Assembly: GCF_010894455.1 (NCBI RefSeq)
Contig: NZ_JAAIXY010000038.1
Coordinates: forward strand, 1-47,149
From: Myxococcus eversor
GTDB lineage: Bacteria > Myxococcota > Myxococcia > Myxococcales > Myxococcaceae
DNA: 47,149 nt
Direction: 5' to 3'
Positions within the stretch are counted from its first letter, which is position 1. Each line of letters opens with the position of its first letter. The notes under the pieces were generated by a model that made no database searches, was not told the DNA's origin, and saw only the letters and a list, made by a program, of their open reading frames with translations. Below, in pieces: positions 16,413 to 24,570 of the stretch. The position numbers and the translations under genes are program-made.

Positions 16413-17239
16413 CTCCCGAGTGTTCACGGGTGATGGACTGCCTGGGCGAGACCCTGCCCCCGGACCTGGCCGCGCACGTGGCCCGATGCCAGGAGTGCCA
16501 GGTGGTGACGGGCGGCTTCGAGTTCATCAGTGGACCGAGCCTCGCTGGACCGAGCCTCGCTCCGGCCGCGCTGGCGTCCGCGGCCTCCTCTGACGATGAG
16601 GACGACGAGGACACCCTGCCCGGTCAGCTCGACGCGCGGCGCTTCGCCCTGGAGGCCCTGGCGAAGCAGCCGAAGGCGCGCCCCTGGTGGCATGGACTGG
16701 CGCTGTTGGTGGGCGTCCACGCGGCGACGGTGGGCGTGGGGCTTGTGCTCTTGAGCCGCGACTTCTGGGTGCGCAACGCGGCCCACTCCAGCCTCGTCGT
16801 GGGCGTGGGGGTCCTCATCCTCGCGCTGCTGGCCGCTGGGACCTATGTCGCGCTGTCGCCCCAGCGCCGCGTCGTGCCCTGGGTGGCGGTCCTCGCCACC
16901 TCGGGAGCCCTGGGGCTCACCGTGGTGCTCACGGGCTCCGGCCAACAGGGCAAATCCTTCCTCGCGGGCCTCGTCGGCTGCATGGGCACGGAGCTGGCGG
17001 TGACGGTGGTGCCCCTGGCCGTCACGCTGGTGCTCTTGAGCCGCTCCGCCTTCCACCCCGCGCGCGCCCTGGCCGCCGGCCTGTCCGCGGGCGCGGCCAG
17101 CCTGCTCGTCCTCCACCTCCACTGCCCCGACGGGACGGCGTCACACCTGCTCTGGGGCCATGTCGTCCCCTGGCTGGGGCTCGGGGGCATCGCCGTGCTG
17201 CTGCGCTCGCGCCTGCCCACGAGCAGCCACGCGCCCTGA
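16409..17239 (+). CDS. NrsF-like (DUF1109-type) membrane anti-sigma factor
   Basis: This 276-residue protein starts with CLGETLPPDLAAHVARCQECQ, a His-x3-Cys-x2-Cys zinc-binding anti-sigma motif. An acidic, Ala-rich linker follows, then about six transmembrane helices (about 90-270). The loop LHLHCPDGTASHLLWGH is characteristic of NrsF/DUF1109 proteins. The 4-bp ATGA overlap with the ECF sigma gene makes them a coupled pair; the protein should hold that sigma at the inner membrane until a signal arrives. Having both a zinc-finger N-terminus and an NrsF-like membrane part is less common than either alone. The linker contains a perfect 15-bp tandem duplication. Confidence 0.82.
   Translation: MTPECSRVMDCLGETLPPDLAAHVARCQECQVVTGGFEFISGPSLAGPSLAPAALASAASSDDEDDEDTLPGQLDARRFALEALAKQPKARPWWHGLALLVGVHAATVGVGLVLLSRDFWVRNAAHSSLVVGVGVLILALLAAGTYVALSPQRRVVPWVAVLATSGALGLTVVLTGSGQQGKSFLAGLVGCMGTELAVTVVPLAVTLVLLSRSAFHPARALAAGLSAGAASLLVLHLHCPDGTASHLLWGHVVPWLGLGGIAVLLRSRLPTSSHAP
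16531..16560 (+). repeat. Perfect 15-bp tandem duplication in the anti-sigma gene
   Basis: TGGACCGAGCCTCGC occurs twice in a row (16531-16545, 16546-16560), encoding GPSLA-GPSLA in the linker. Gain or loss of a copy would keep the frame. Confidence 0.9.
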
Positions 17240-17359
17240 GGGCGGGCGCCCCTCCCCTCGCTCCCTCCCGCTGTACCTCCGAGAGGAGTGCCACCGGCCC
17301 GACAAGTCACTCCAGAACGTTGCAGCTTCCACGTTCGGGATGGGTTAGTGGGAGGACCA

Positions 17360-19468
17360 ATGAATGTCGATGAACCTCCGCCTGGAGTGGTGACCCAGCG
17401 CGCGGCGTGGCTCCTCCGAGCCCGAGAACTGCTGAGCCGTTTCACCCACACGGCGCTCCAAGCCTCCAACCGCCTGCGACTGCCCGGCCCGTCCGTGCTG
17501 CCGGTGGCGGGCGCGGTGGTGGGGCTCTACAGCGGCCTCGTCGCCGGCATCTTCTCCAACCTGATTGGCCTCTTCAGCGGCCTGACGTTCGGCGCGGCGG
17601 AGCTGGCGCACACGCTGCGCCGCAGCCAGTTGCTGACGCTGGTGGACGCGTTCGGCTCGGCGCGGTGGCATCTGGAGTACGCCATCGTCGGGGCGCCGCT
17701 GGCGTTCGGCGCGCTGCTGCTGGCGCGGGTCATCGAGCCCGGGGGCCCTCGGGACGAGGTGAAGCGACGGCTGCGCCTCCTGGCGCTGCTGACGCTGGGC
17801 GCGCTGTCGCTCTACTACCCCCTGGTGGCGCTGGCCGCGCTCAACAGCGTCTTCGGCCACCCGCATTTCCTGGCGGAGGCGATTCCCCAACTGCCCTGGT
17901 GGCTGATGCTGCTGGCGCCGACGCTGGGCGGAGTGGCGGTGGGACGGCTGCTGCGCGACAGGCCGGAGACGCATGGCCACGGCGTCCCGGAGGTCGTCCG
18001 GGCGGTGAAGAGCGGCGCCAACGTGGTGCCCGCGGACCGGGGCTTGTTGAAGCTGGTGGCGTCCGCCATCACCATTGGCAGCGGCGGGTCGGCGGGCCGC
18101 GAGGGCCCCATCGTCTATGGCGGCGCGGCGTTCGCCTCCACGGTGGGCCGGGTGCTGGGCTTCAGCCGCAGGGAGCTGTCCATCCTCCTGGCGTGCGGCG
18201 CGGGCGCGGGCATCTCCGCGTCCTTCAACGCCCCCATCGCCGGCGCGGTGTTCGCGATGGAAATCATCCTCCGCGAGTTCGAGCTGCGCGTCTTCTCGCC
18301 CATCATCCTGGCCAGCGTGGCGGGCACCCTGGTGAGCCAGGGCGTGCTGGGCGAGGCGCCCATCCTGCGCAGCGTGCCGTACGAACTGGTGAGCGGCTCG
18401 GAAGTCCTGGCCTACGCGGCGCTGGGCATCGGCTGCGGCCTGTTGGCCTTCACCTTCGTGCGGATGCTGCACGGGGTGGAGCACTTCTTCCAGGGGCGCA
18501 TGGGTGGCAAGCTGTCGCCGTGGCTGGGCCGCAAGTCGCTGCCGTTCCGCGCGGGCGTGGGCGGGCTGTGCGCGGGCACCATGGCCTTCGTCAGCCCCAC
18601 CGTGTGGGGCAGCGGGCACGACTTCATCAACCTGGCGGCGGTGGGAAAGCTGTCCTTCTTCTTCCTCGTCACCGCCTGCGTGCTGAAGCTGGTGGCGACG
18701 GCCATCACCATCGGCTCGGGGGGCTCGGGCGGGACGTTCTTCCCCGCGGCCGTCATCGGCGCCATGGCGGGCGGCGCGTTCGGCACGCTGGTGCACTACT
18801 TCTTCCCGGCCAGCACCGGCCCCAGCGGGGCGTACGCGCTGGTGGGCATGGGCGGCGCGGTGGCGGCGCTCAACCGCGGTCCGCTCACCGGGATGATGAT
18901 GATGTACGAGCTGAGCGGGAACCACGACATCATCCTCCCGCTGATGGTGACATGCACCATCGCCTCCGCGCTGTGCCACTACCTCATCGAGCGCAACGCG
19001 CCCAAGGCGCCCAGCGACACGGACCTCCTGGAGAGCACGCCCGTGAAGGAGCTGATGGAGCACATGGCGCCCGTGCCCGCGGGCCTGCCGATGCGCCCCC
19101 TGGCGGACCTGCTGCTCACCTCTGAGACAGGCGCGCTGGTGGTGCTCGACACCCACGGCGAGGTCTACGGCATCGTCCAGGTGGAGCAACTGCGCGAGGT
19201 GTGGCGCGACGAGGCCATGTACCCGCTGCTGGTGGCCAGTGATTTGGCGCGCAAGCTGCCAGCCCTGGCCCCCGAAACCGACCTGGCCCACGCGCTGCTC
19301 CTCATGGACCAGGAGGACGTGGACGCCCTGCCCGTCGCCGCGCCCGAGGGCATCGCCACCCGGGGCCTGCTGACCCGCGCCGCGGTGAGGCGCTTCCTCT
19401 TCGCCCAGCACGCCCGGGCTCACGCGAGCGGAGACAGCCCCGTCAGCGCCTCGGAGACCTCGCACTGA
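17360..19468 (+). CDS. ClC-family chloride channel/transporter with CBS domains
   Basis: The product has 702 residues. The ClC core (about 45-560) has roughly 12 hydrophobic segments, GSGGSAGREGPI (gating Glu248), FNAPIAGAVFAMEIIL and the pore motif GSGGSGGTFFP (452-462). The usual N-terminal selectivity motif GSGIP is replaced by HGHGVPE (205-211), a variant I recall from other bacterial ClCs. The C-terminal 130 residues form a CBS pair (VKELMEHMAPVPAGLPMRPL ... LPALAPETDLAHALLLMDQE), which usually binds adenine nucleotides. ATG 17360 has an excellent GGGAGG. It may serve chloride or acid homeostasis; channel versus antiporter is not decided. Confidence 0.93.
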   Translation: MNVDEPPPGVVTQRAAWLLRARELLSRFTHTALQASNRLRLPGPSVLPVAGAVVGLYSGLVAGIFSNLIGLFSGLTFGAAELAHTLRRSQLLTLVDAFGSARWHLEYAIVGAPLAFGALLLARVIEPGGPRDEVKRRLRLLALLTLGALSLYYPLVALAALNSVFGHPHFLAEAIPQLPWWLMLLAPTLGGVAVGRLLRDRPETHGHGVPEVVRAVKSGANVVPADRGLLKLVASAITIGSGGSAGREGPIVYGGAAFASTVGRVLGFSRRELSILLACGAGAGISASFNAPIAGAVFAMEIILREFELRVFSPIILASVAGTLVSQGVLGEAPILRSVPYELVSGSEVLAYAALGIGCGLLAFTFVRMLHGVEHFFQGRMGGKLSPWLGRKSLPFRAGVGGLCAGTMAFVSPTVWGSGHDFINLAAVGKLSFFFLVTACVLKLVATAITIGSGGSGGTFFPAAVIGAMAGGAFGTLVHYFFPASTGPSGAYALVGMGGAVAALNRGPLTGMMMMYELSGNHDIILPLMVTCTIASALCHYLIERNAPKAPSDTDLLESTPVKELMEHMAPVPAGLPMRPLADLLLTSETGALVVLDTHGEVYGIVQVEQLREVWRDEAMYPLLVASDLARKLPALAPETDLAHALLLMDQEDVDALPVAAPEGIATRGLLTRAAVRRFLFAQHARAHASGDSPVSASETSH

Positions 19469-19561
19469 CGACCTGGGGTCCGGGCCACCCCCCTTCTACG
19501 AGGAAGGCTCGTCCTGTTCGTGGCGCGAAGGATGGGACATGCTGGGCGCCCGGAGGCGTCC

Positions 19562-20086
19562 GTGGAGCTACTCCGTGCGAGTCCAGCCGAGCACCCGCTG
19601 CTGCGAAACCTGTACCCGCTCTACCTGCACGACTTGAGCGAGTTCGGCGTGGAGTACCGCCTGGACGCGCAGGGCCAGTGGGTGCCGAACTTCCTGCCCA
19701 CGTGGCTGGCGGACTCCAACGAGGTCCACCCGCTGCTGTTGCGCTGGGAGGGCCGCACGGTGGGCTTCGCCTTCGTGGCGCAGGCGCCCTTCCCGTACAT
19801 GACGCCCGGGCGCGACTTCCGGATGAGTGAGTTCTTCATCCTGCGCGGCGAGCGGGGCTACGGACTGGGCCGGCGCGCGGCCATGGCCGTGTTCGACCGC
19901 TTCCGGGGGCTGTGGGAGGTGTCCCAGCTCCCCGCCAACCACGCGGCCACCTCCTTCTGGAGGAAGGTCATCCGCGAGTACACCGGCGGCCAGTTCGAGG
20001 ACAGCTACGTGGAGGACTCCCCGGCCCAGCTCTTCGACAACCGGGGACTGCCTCCCCTGCGACTCAAACCGCTCAAGGACCGGTAG
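19562..20086 (+). CDS. GNAT-family N-acetyltransferase
   Basis: This 174-residue protein has the GNAT acyl-CoA-binding pattern: VGFAFVAQAPF strand, SEFFILRGERGYGLGRRAAM (the R/Q-x-x-G-x-G loop) and HAATSFWRKVIREYTGG. GTG 19562 is preferred because GGAGG lies 5 nt upstream and VELLRASPAEHPLLRNLYPL is a typical GNAT start; the frame is open upstream to GTG 19520. The substrate is unknown. It converges with the peroxiredoxin gene with a 1-nt gap. Confidence 0.82.
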   Translation: MELLRASPAEHPLLRNLYPLYLHDLSEFGVEYRLDAQGQWVPNFLPTWLADSNEVHPLLLRWEGRTVGFAFVAQAPFPYMTPGRDFRMSEFFILRGERGYGLGRRAAMAVFDRFRGLWEVSQLPANHAATSFWRKVIREYTGGQFEDSYVEDSPAQLFDNRGLPPLRLKPLKDR

Positions 20087-20087
20087 G

Positions 20088-20666
20088 CTACGGCTTCGGC
20101 TTCGCCTCGGGAGCGGGCTGCTTCGCGGCGGGCGCTGGCGTCGCGCCGGGCTCGGGAGCGGCGGCGGGCTTGCCCTGGGTGCACGAGGTGATGGCGCCCG
20201 ACGGGTCGATGGCGTCACCGCCCGAGTCCACCTTGAGGACCTTGCGCCCCTCGCCGACGACGAAGGTGTAGCGCTTGGACACCGTCATCACCGGCATCTT
20301 CACGTCGTACGCCTCCACCACCTTGCCCTCCGGGTCCGGGATGAAGGGGAACGGCGCCTTCAGCTCGTCCTTGAAGCGCTTGAGCGTCGCCGCGTCGTCC
20401 GTGCTGAAGGCCAGCACGCGCCCCTGCAGCTTTTCGATTTCCGAGTGCCGGGCCGTATACGCCTTGAGCTCCTTGGTGCACCCGCCCGTGAAGGCCTTGG
20501 GGAAGAAGGCGACGATGACGGGCCCCTGCTTCACCATCTCCGACAGGATGTAGACCTTGCCGTCCGTGTCCTTCACGGTGAAGTCAGGGGCGGTGTCGCC
20601 CACGTTGGGAACGGCGCCAACCAGCAGGCCTGCGAGCAGTACGGGAGCGAGGAGCATGCCGGGCAT
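20088..20666 (-). CDS. Exported peroxiredoxin (AhpC/TSA, BCP-like)
   Basis: This 192-residue thiol peroxidase has an N-terminal hydrophobic stretch (LLAPVLLAGLLVGA) suggesting export or membrane anchoring. The domain start GDTAPDFTVKDTDG is classic. The peroxidatic Cys63 is in PKAFTGGCTKEL, matching P-x3-T-x2-C. A second Cys in ITSCTQG could be a resolving residue. The C-terminal tail is Pro/Ala-rich and low complexity. A GGGAGGAG lies 13 nt before ATG 20666, with a perfect palindrome GAGCGGGCCCGCTC between them; folding it would bring the ribosome site closer. Confidence 0.87.
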   Translation of the reverse strand: MPGMLLAPVLLAGLLVGAVPNVGDTAPDFTVKDTDGKVYILSEMVKQGPVIVAFFPKAFTGGCTKELKAYTARHSEIEKLQGRVLAFSTDDAATLKRFKDELKAPFPFIPDPEGKVVEAYDVKMPVMTVSKRYTFVVGEGRKVLKVDSGGDAIDPSGAITSCTQGKPAAAPEPGATPAPAAKQPAPEAKPKP

Positions 20667-20669
20667 TTG

Positions 20670-20708
20670 AGCGGGCCCGCTCCTCCCAGGCAAGCGACGC
20701 GGGCCCGC
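20670..20708. repeat. Two copies of palindrome GCGGGCCCGC
   Basis: GCGGGCCCGC occurs at 20671-20680 (inside the longer palindrome 20670-20683) and at 20699-20708, between the peroxiredoxin start and the amidohydrolase stop. They may form a hairpin affecting termination of the upstream gene and translation of the downstream one. Confidence 0.6.
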
Positions 20709-21994
20709 TACTTCGCCTCGGCCATGCGCGCCCACACGGCCGCGGCCGCCTCGCGCGCCTGCTCGGCCACGACGGAGGGATTCACGGACAGCGGCCGGCG
20801 CGCCCACATGCGCCACACCCCGTCCACCATCACCGCCTCCACGTGCCGGCTGCCCAGGCCGAACACCACGTGCCACGCCAGGTTCTCCGCCGTCAGCGGC
20901 GTGGCCGGCAGGTAGTCGAGCACCAGCAGGTCCGCCAGCGCGCCCTCGCGCATCGGCCCCACCGGCGCACCGAAGTGCTGGGACACCAGCCGGTGCCCGT
21001 TGGCCAGGTAGCGCAGCACGTCGATGGGCTGCCCCGCCTCGCGCGAGCGCAGGTACGCCGCCTGCGCCTCCGCGAACAGGTCCGCCGACACGCCGTCCGC
21101 CCCCAGCGTCGCGCGCGCGCCGAACTTCAGCGCCGGCGCATAGCCCACCTCCAGCCCCTGGTTGGCGCGCGGCGTGTGGACAATCCACGCCCCCGTCGCA
21201 ATCACCTGCGCCAGGTCCGCCCACGCCAGATGTCCCACGTGCGCCAGCTGGCTGCGAGGCGACAACAGCCCCGCGTCCAACAGTCGGGGCACCTGCGAGG
21301 CGCCGTGCCGCTCATTGGACAGCCGCTCATCCAGCGGGTCCTCCGCGAGCGGGATGTGCAGGCCGGTGTTCGCCGCCTTCAACGCCTCGGCGAGGCCCTG
21401 GAGCGCGTCGGGCCCCAGCGTGAAGCAGGGGGCCGCGCCCACCTGGCCCCGGAATCTCCCCTTCGCCTTCTGCGCGAAGCCCACCGTCTCCTCCAGCCCC
21501 TCCTCGCGCCCCACCGCCCCGCCGCGGTCCGACACCGCGTAGGCGAGCACGCCGCGCACGCCCACCTCGTGGAGCCCGCGCGCCAGCCGCACCAGCGAGC
21601 CCGACACCGCCTTGGGCGACGAGTGCAGGTTGCACACCGTCGTCGTGCCGCACTGGAGCGCCTCCAGGCCGCCCGCACAGCCCGCCACCTGGACCGCGTC
21701 CAGGTCCAGCGCGTCCTCGTAGGGCCAGAGCACCTTCTCCAGGATGTCCTGGTAGGTCTCCATCGCGGTGTTCGGCATGCCCCGACCCAGGACGGCGTGC
21801 AGCCGGTGGTGCGCGCTGACCAGGCCCGGGAAGACGAGCTTGCCGGAGAGGGCCACCACCTCGTCGTCGGGATGGGGCGTCAGGTCCGGCCCCCGCGCGA
21901 CGATTCGCTCCCCTTCGACGCGCAAGTCCACGCGCTCCACCACCGCGGGCTCCAGCTCGACGACGAAACCACCCTTGAGGACGGTGCCCAACAT
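20708..21994 (-). CDS. Amidohydrolase-family protein (SsnA / chlorohydrolase-like) with altered metal motif
   Basis: The product has 428 residues. The fold is that of cytosine-deaminase-like amidohydrolases: KLVFPGLVSAHHRLH after strand 1, then GLHIPLAEDPLDE, LAHVGHLAWADL, HTPRANQGLEVGYAPAL and ATLGADGVSADLF. The hallmark His-x-His (normally AHTH) reads Ala-His-His-Arg, so one of the paired metal ligands is displaced, while the later His, His and Asp positions are kept. It may be a divergent deaminase/hydrolase or an SsnA-like enzyme. At ATG 21994 the GGAGG lies only 1 nt away; the next codon, TTG 21991, is better spaced and may be the true start. Confidence 0.8.
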   Translation of the reverse strand: MLGTVLKGGFVVELEPAVVERVDLRVEGERIVARGPDLTPHPDDEVVALSGKLVFPGLVSAHHRLHAVLGRGMPNTAMETYQDILEKVLWPYEDALDLDAVQVAGCAGGLEALQCGTTTVCNLHSSPKAVSGSLVRLARGLHEVGVRGVLAYAVSDRGGAVGREEGLEETVGFAQKAKGRFRGQVGAAPCFTLGPDALQGLAEALKAANTGLHIPLAEDPLDERLSNERHGASQVPRLLDAGLLSPRSQLAHVGHLAWADLAQVIATGAWIVHTPRANQGLEVGYAPALKFGARATLGADGVSADLFAEAQAAYLRSREAGQPIDVLRYLANGHRLVSQHFGAPVGPMREGALADLLVLDYLPATPLTAENLAWHVVFGLGSRHVEAVMVDGVWRMWARRPLSVNPSVVAEQAREAAAAVWARMAEAK

Positions 21995-22243
21995 CCCTCC
22001 GAACGAAGAACGACGCGCGTGGCGGGTCAGCGGGTCGCGAGGTTAGCACTCCACCCACCCCCTCATGCGAGCGGGCAGATGGAGCGCCCACACCCCGCGT
22101 AAGGCCCACGAGCGCCGCGCCGGGCGCCATGCGGGCTTCCGACCTTCCCGGACACGTGGAAACCCACACCCAGGCTTGGGCCCGCGCGTCACGGGGACTC
22201 AAGGCGCCGGGCGACAGGGTTCGGGACGGAGCCGGGCAGGCAT

Positions 22244-22265
22244 CCCCCTCGAACTTCTGAGGGGG
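22244..22265 (+). other. Hairpin in the region upstream of a Ser/Thr kinase gene
   Basis: CCCCCTC (22244-22250) pairs with GAGGGGG (22259-22265) around an 8-nt loop, about 20 nt before a -10-like hexamer. It could be a regulator site or a terminator for upstream readthrough. The rest of 21995-22301 shows nothing I can name. Confidence 0.4.
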
Positions 22266-22286
22266 GACGCGGGGAGGCTCTCCACA

Positions 22287-22292
22287 TAGACT
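22287..22292 (+). promoter_or_regulatory. -10-like TAGACT before the Ser/Thr kinase-TPR gene
   Basis: TANNNT hexamer 9 nt before TTG 22302. An in-frame TAG within it rules out an upstream start; no Shine-Dalgarno. Candidate leaderless promoter. Confidence 0.4.
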
Positions 22293-22301
22293 GGCGCCAT
22301 C

Positions 22302-24560
22302 TTGGAGTCGGGTCCGAACACCTATTGGGTCGGTCGCTACCGGCTGTCCGCGCGCATCGCGACGGGCGGCATGGCCGAGGTGTACCTGGGGCGCCGCTTC
22401 GAGGATGACGGCGCGCGCGGGCCCGCGGTGGCGGTGAAGCGGCTGATGCCGCACCTGGCCTCGGACCGGCGCGTGGTGCAGATGTTCCTCAACGAGGCGC
22501 GAATCACCGCGCAGGTGCGCCACCCCAACGTCGTCGCCATCCTGGAGCTGGGGATGGAGGGCACCGAGCCCTTCATCGCGATGGAGCTGTTGGAGGGCCG
22601 CTCCTTCGCGGAGCTGCGGCAGGAGGCCGCCGAGCGGGGCCAGCGCGTGCCGTTGGGCATCACCCTGCGCGTGCTGGTGGAGGCCTGCCGAGGTTTGGAC
22701 GCGGCCCACCGCGCCGTCGACGAGGCGGGGCGCCCGCTGCGCATCGTCCACCGCGACTTCACCCCCGACAACATCCATGTGGGTGTGAACGGCGCGGTGA
22801 AGGTCATCGACTTCGGCATCGCCAAGGCGGATGCGCTCGGGTCGGGCACCGAGCCCGGCGTCCTCAAGGGCAAGTTCTTCTACATGTCGCCGGAGATGAT
22901 CGCCGGCAAGCCGGTGGACCACCGCGCGGACCTCTTCGCCGCGGGCGTCATGCTGTACGAGCAGCTCTGTGGCCGCAGGCCCTTCACCGGCATGACGGCC
23001 GAGGAGGTGCTGGGCCGCATCGCCGAGGGACGCGCGCGCCCCCCCACCGCGTTCGACCCGTCCGTCCCCGCCGCGCTGGAGCTGGTGTGCCTCACCGCGC
23101 TCCAGAGAGACCCGGCCGCGCGCTTCGACAGCCTCGAGTCCTTCATCGACGCCATCGAGGCCATCGGCGGCCAGGCCGAGGTCGCCACCGGTGAACAGGT
23201 GGCCGCGTACGTGGACACCCTCTTCCCACCGGACCGGGACCCGAAGCGCCAGGCCCTGCGCCGCGCGCGGATGGCCGACCCGTCCCACGGCGGCACGCCG
23301 CCCATTCCGCGCGCCTTCGACCCCAACGCCGCGCCCCACAACGCCATGACGGTGCCGGCCGCGTGGGCCCAGGTCTTCCTGCCCGACGTGGGCGCCACCC
23401 TCCACGGCGGCGAGCCCCCGGACTCCGTGCGCCCGACTACGCCCACGACGCCGGGCTCCACCGAGGCCGCCACCGTCGCGGGCTTCCGCGCCAGCTCTCC
23501 GGGGGTGGTGCAGCAACCTCGACCTGGCGCCGCGACGGACTCGTCGCCGCCCACTCGCAACCCGACGGACTCGTCGCCTCCCACGCGCAACGACTCCGGC
23601 ATCACCCAGGGCGGCCCTCGACGCCGCTCGCGGCTGGGACTCGCCGTTGCCGGGGTGCTCGGGCTCGCGGCGCTCGGTGCCGGAGGGACGTGGTACCTGA
23701 CGCGCAAGGAGTCGTCGCCCACGGAGCGGCTGGCGAAGGCCCAGGCCGCCGAGACGCCGGCCGCGAAGGTGTCGCTGTTGTCCGGACTGGGCGCGGACCC
23801 TCGCGCCACCGCCGAGGAGCTGGCCCAGGCGGGGACGACGCTCCTGACGGCTCGCGCCCACCCCCAGGCGTTGGAGCTGGCGGAGGCGTATGTCGCGCGC
23901 TTTCCGAAGGACGTGGAGGCGCACCTGCTCGCGGCCCAGGCGGCGACGGAGCTGAACCGGGGCAAGAGGGCGGAGCGCGCGCTGGACGAGGCCCTCACGC
24001 TGGCGCCGAAGGACTTGCGCCCCTCGCTGATGCTTGCGGACCTGCGCGAGCGCCAGGGAGACCTGTCCGGCGCGGTGGCGGCGCTGGCGAAGGCCTACGC
24101 CCAGAAGCCGGGCACCGCGCGGGTGGCGCCTCGCTACGGGCGGATGCTGTCGCAGAGTGGCCGTTTGGACGAGGCCGCCACGGTGCTGTCGGCCTGGACT
24201 CGTGAGCACGACGACGCGGCCAGCCTGGCGGAGCTGGGCTTCGTGCGCTTCCGGCAGGAGCGCGTGGACGAGGCCGCCACGCTGCTCAAGCGCGCGGTGC
24301 GCAAGGATGGCCGGCTGGCCGTGGCGCACTACTACCTGGGGGCCGTCCTCTTCCGTCAGGGCGACAGCACGGGCGCCGAGCGCGCATATCGGGAGGCGGA
24401 CAAGCTGGCCCCGGAGGACCCTCGGGCCCTGGCCGCGCGATGCCAGCTCCATGCCCATGGTGGCAATGCGACGGCCGTCGCCGAGGTGAAGCGTACGCTG
24501 GAGGAACGATTCCCCGAACGGGCGAACGTCCTCGCGGCGGAGTGCAAGACGGGGAATTAG
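22302..24560 (+). CDS. Ser/Thr protein kinase with transmembrane segment and TPR tail
   Basis: This 752-residue Hanks-type kinase has the following motifs: the Gly loop ATGGMAEVYLG, Lys46 in VAVKRL, catalytic HRDFTPDN (Asp152), DFG (170-172), and GKFFYMSPE in the activation segment. A linker holds a duplicated DSSPPTRN unit, followed by one membrane helix (about 447-467) and a C-terminal TPR region (ALELAEAYVARFPKDVEAHL, AERALDEALTLAPKD, AVAHYYLGAVLFRQGDSTGA). The kinase faces the cytoplasm and the TPR the periplasm. The start TTG 22302 is forced by an in-frame TAG 15 nt upstream. It is 10 nt from the next gene, so probably co-transcribed. Confidence 0.93.
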   Translation: MESGPNTYWVGRYRLSARIATGGMAEVYLGRRFEDDGARGPAVAVKRLMPHLASDRRVVQMFLNEARITAQVRHPNVVAILELGMEGTEPFIAMELLEGRSFAELRQEAAERGQRVPLGITLRVLVEACRGLDAAHRAVDEAGRPLRIVHRDFTPDNIHVGVNGAVKVIDFGIAKADALGSGTEPGVLKGKFFYMSPEMIAGKPVDHRADLFAAGVMLYEQLCGRRPFTGMTAEEVLGRIAEGRARPPTAFDPSVPAALELVCLTALQRDPAARFDSLESFIDAIEAIGGQAEVATGEQVAAYVDTLFPPDRDPKRQALRRARMADPSHGGTPPIPRAFDPNAAPHNAMTVPAAWAQVFLPDVGATLHGGEPPDSVRPTTPTTPGSTEAATVAGFRASSPGVVQQPRPGAATDSSPPTRNPTDSSPPTRNDSGITQGGPRRRSRLGLAVAGVLGLAALGAGGTWYLTRKESSPTERLAKAQAAETPAAKVSLLSGLGADPRATAEELAQAGTTLLTARAHPQALELAEAYVARFPKDVEAHLLAAQAATELNRGKRAERALDEALTLAPKDLRPSLMLADLRERQGDLSGAVAALAKAYAQKPGTARVAPRYGRMLSQSGRLDEAATVLSAWTREHDDAASLAELGFVRFRQERVDEAATLLKRAVRKDGRLAVAHYYLGAVLFRQGDSTGAERAYREADKLAPEDPRALAARCQLHAHGGNATAVAEVKRTLEERFPERANVLAAECKTGN

Positions 24561-24570
24561 CTTCCCGTCC

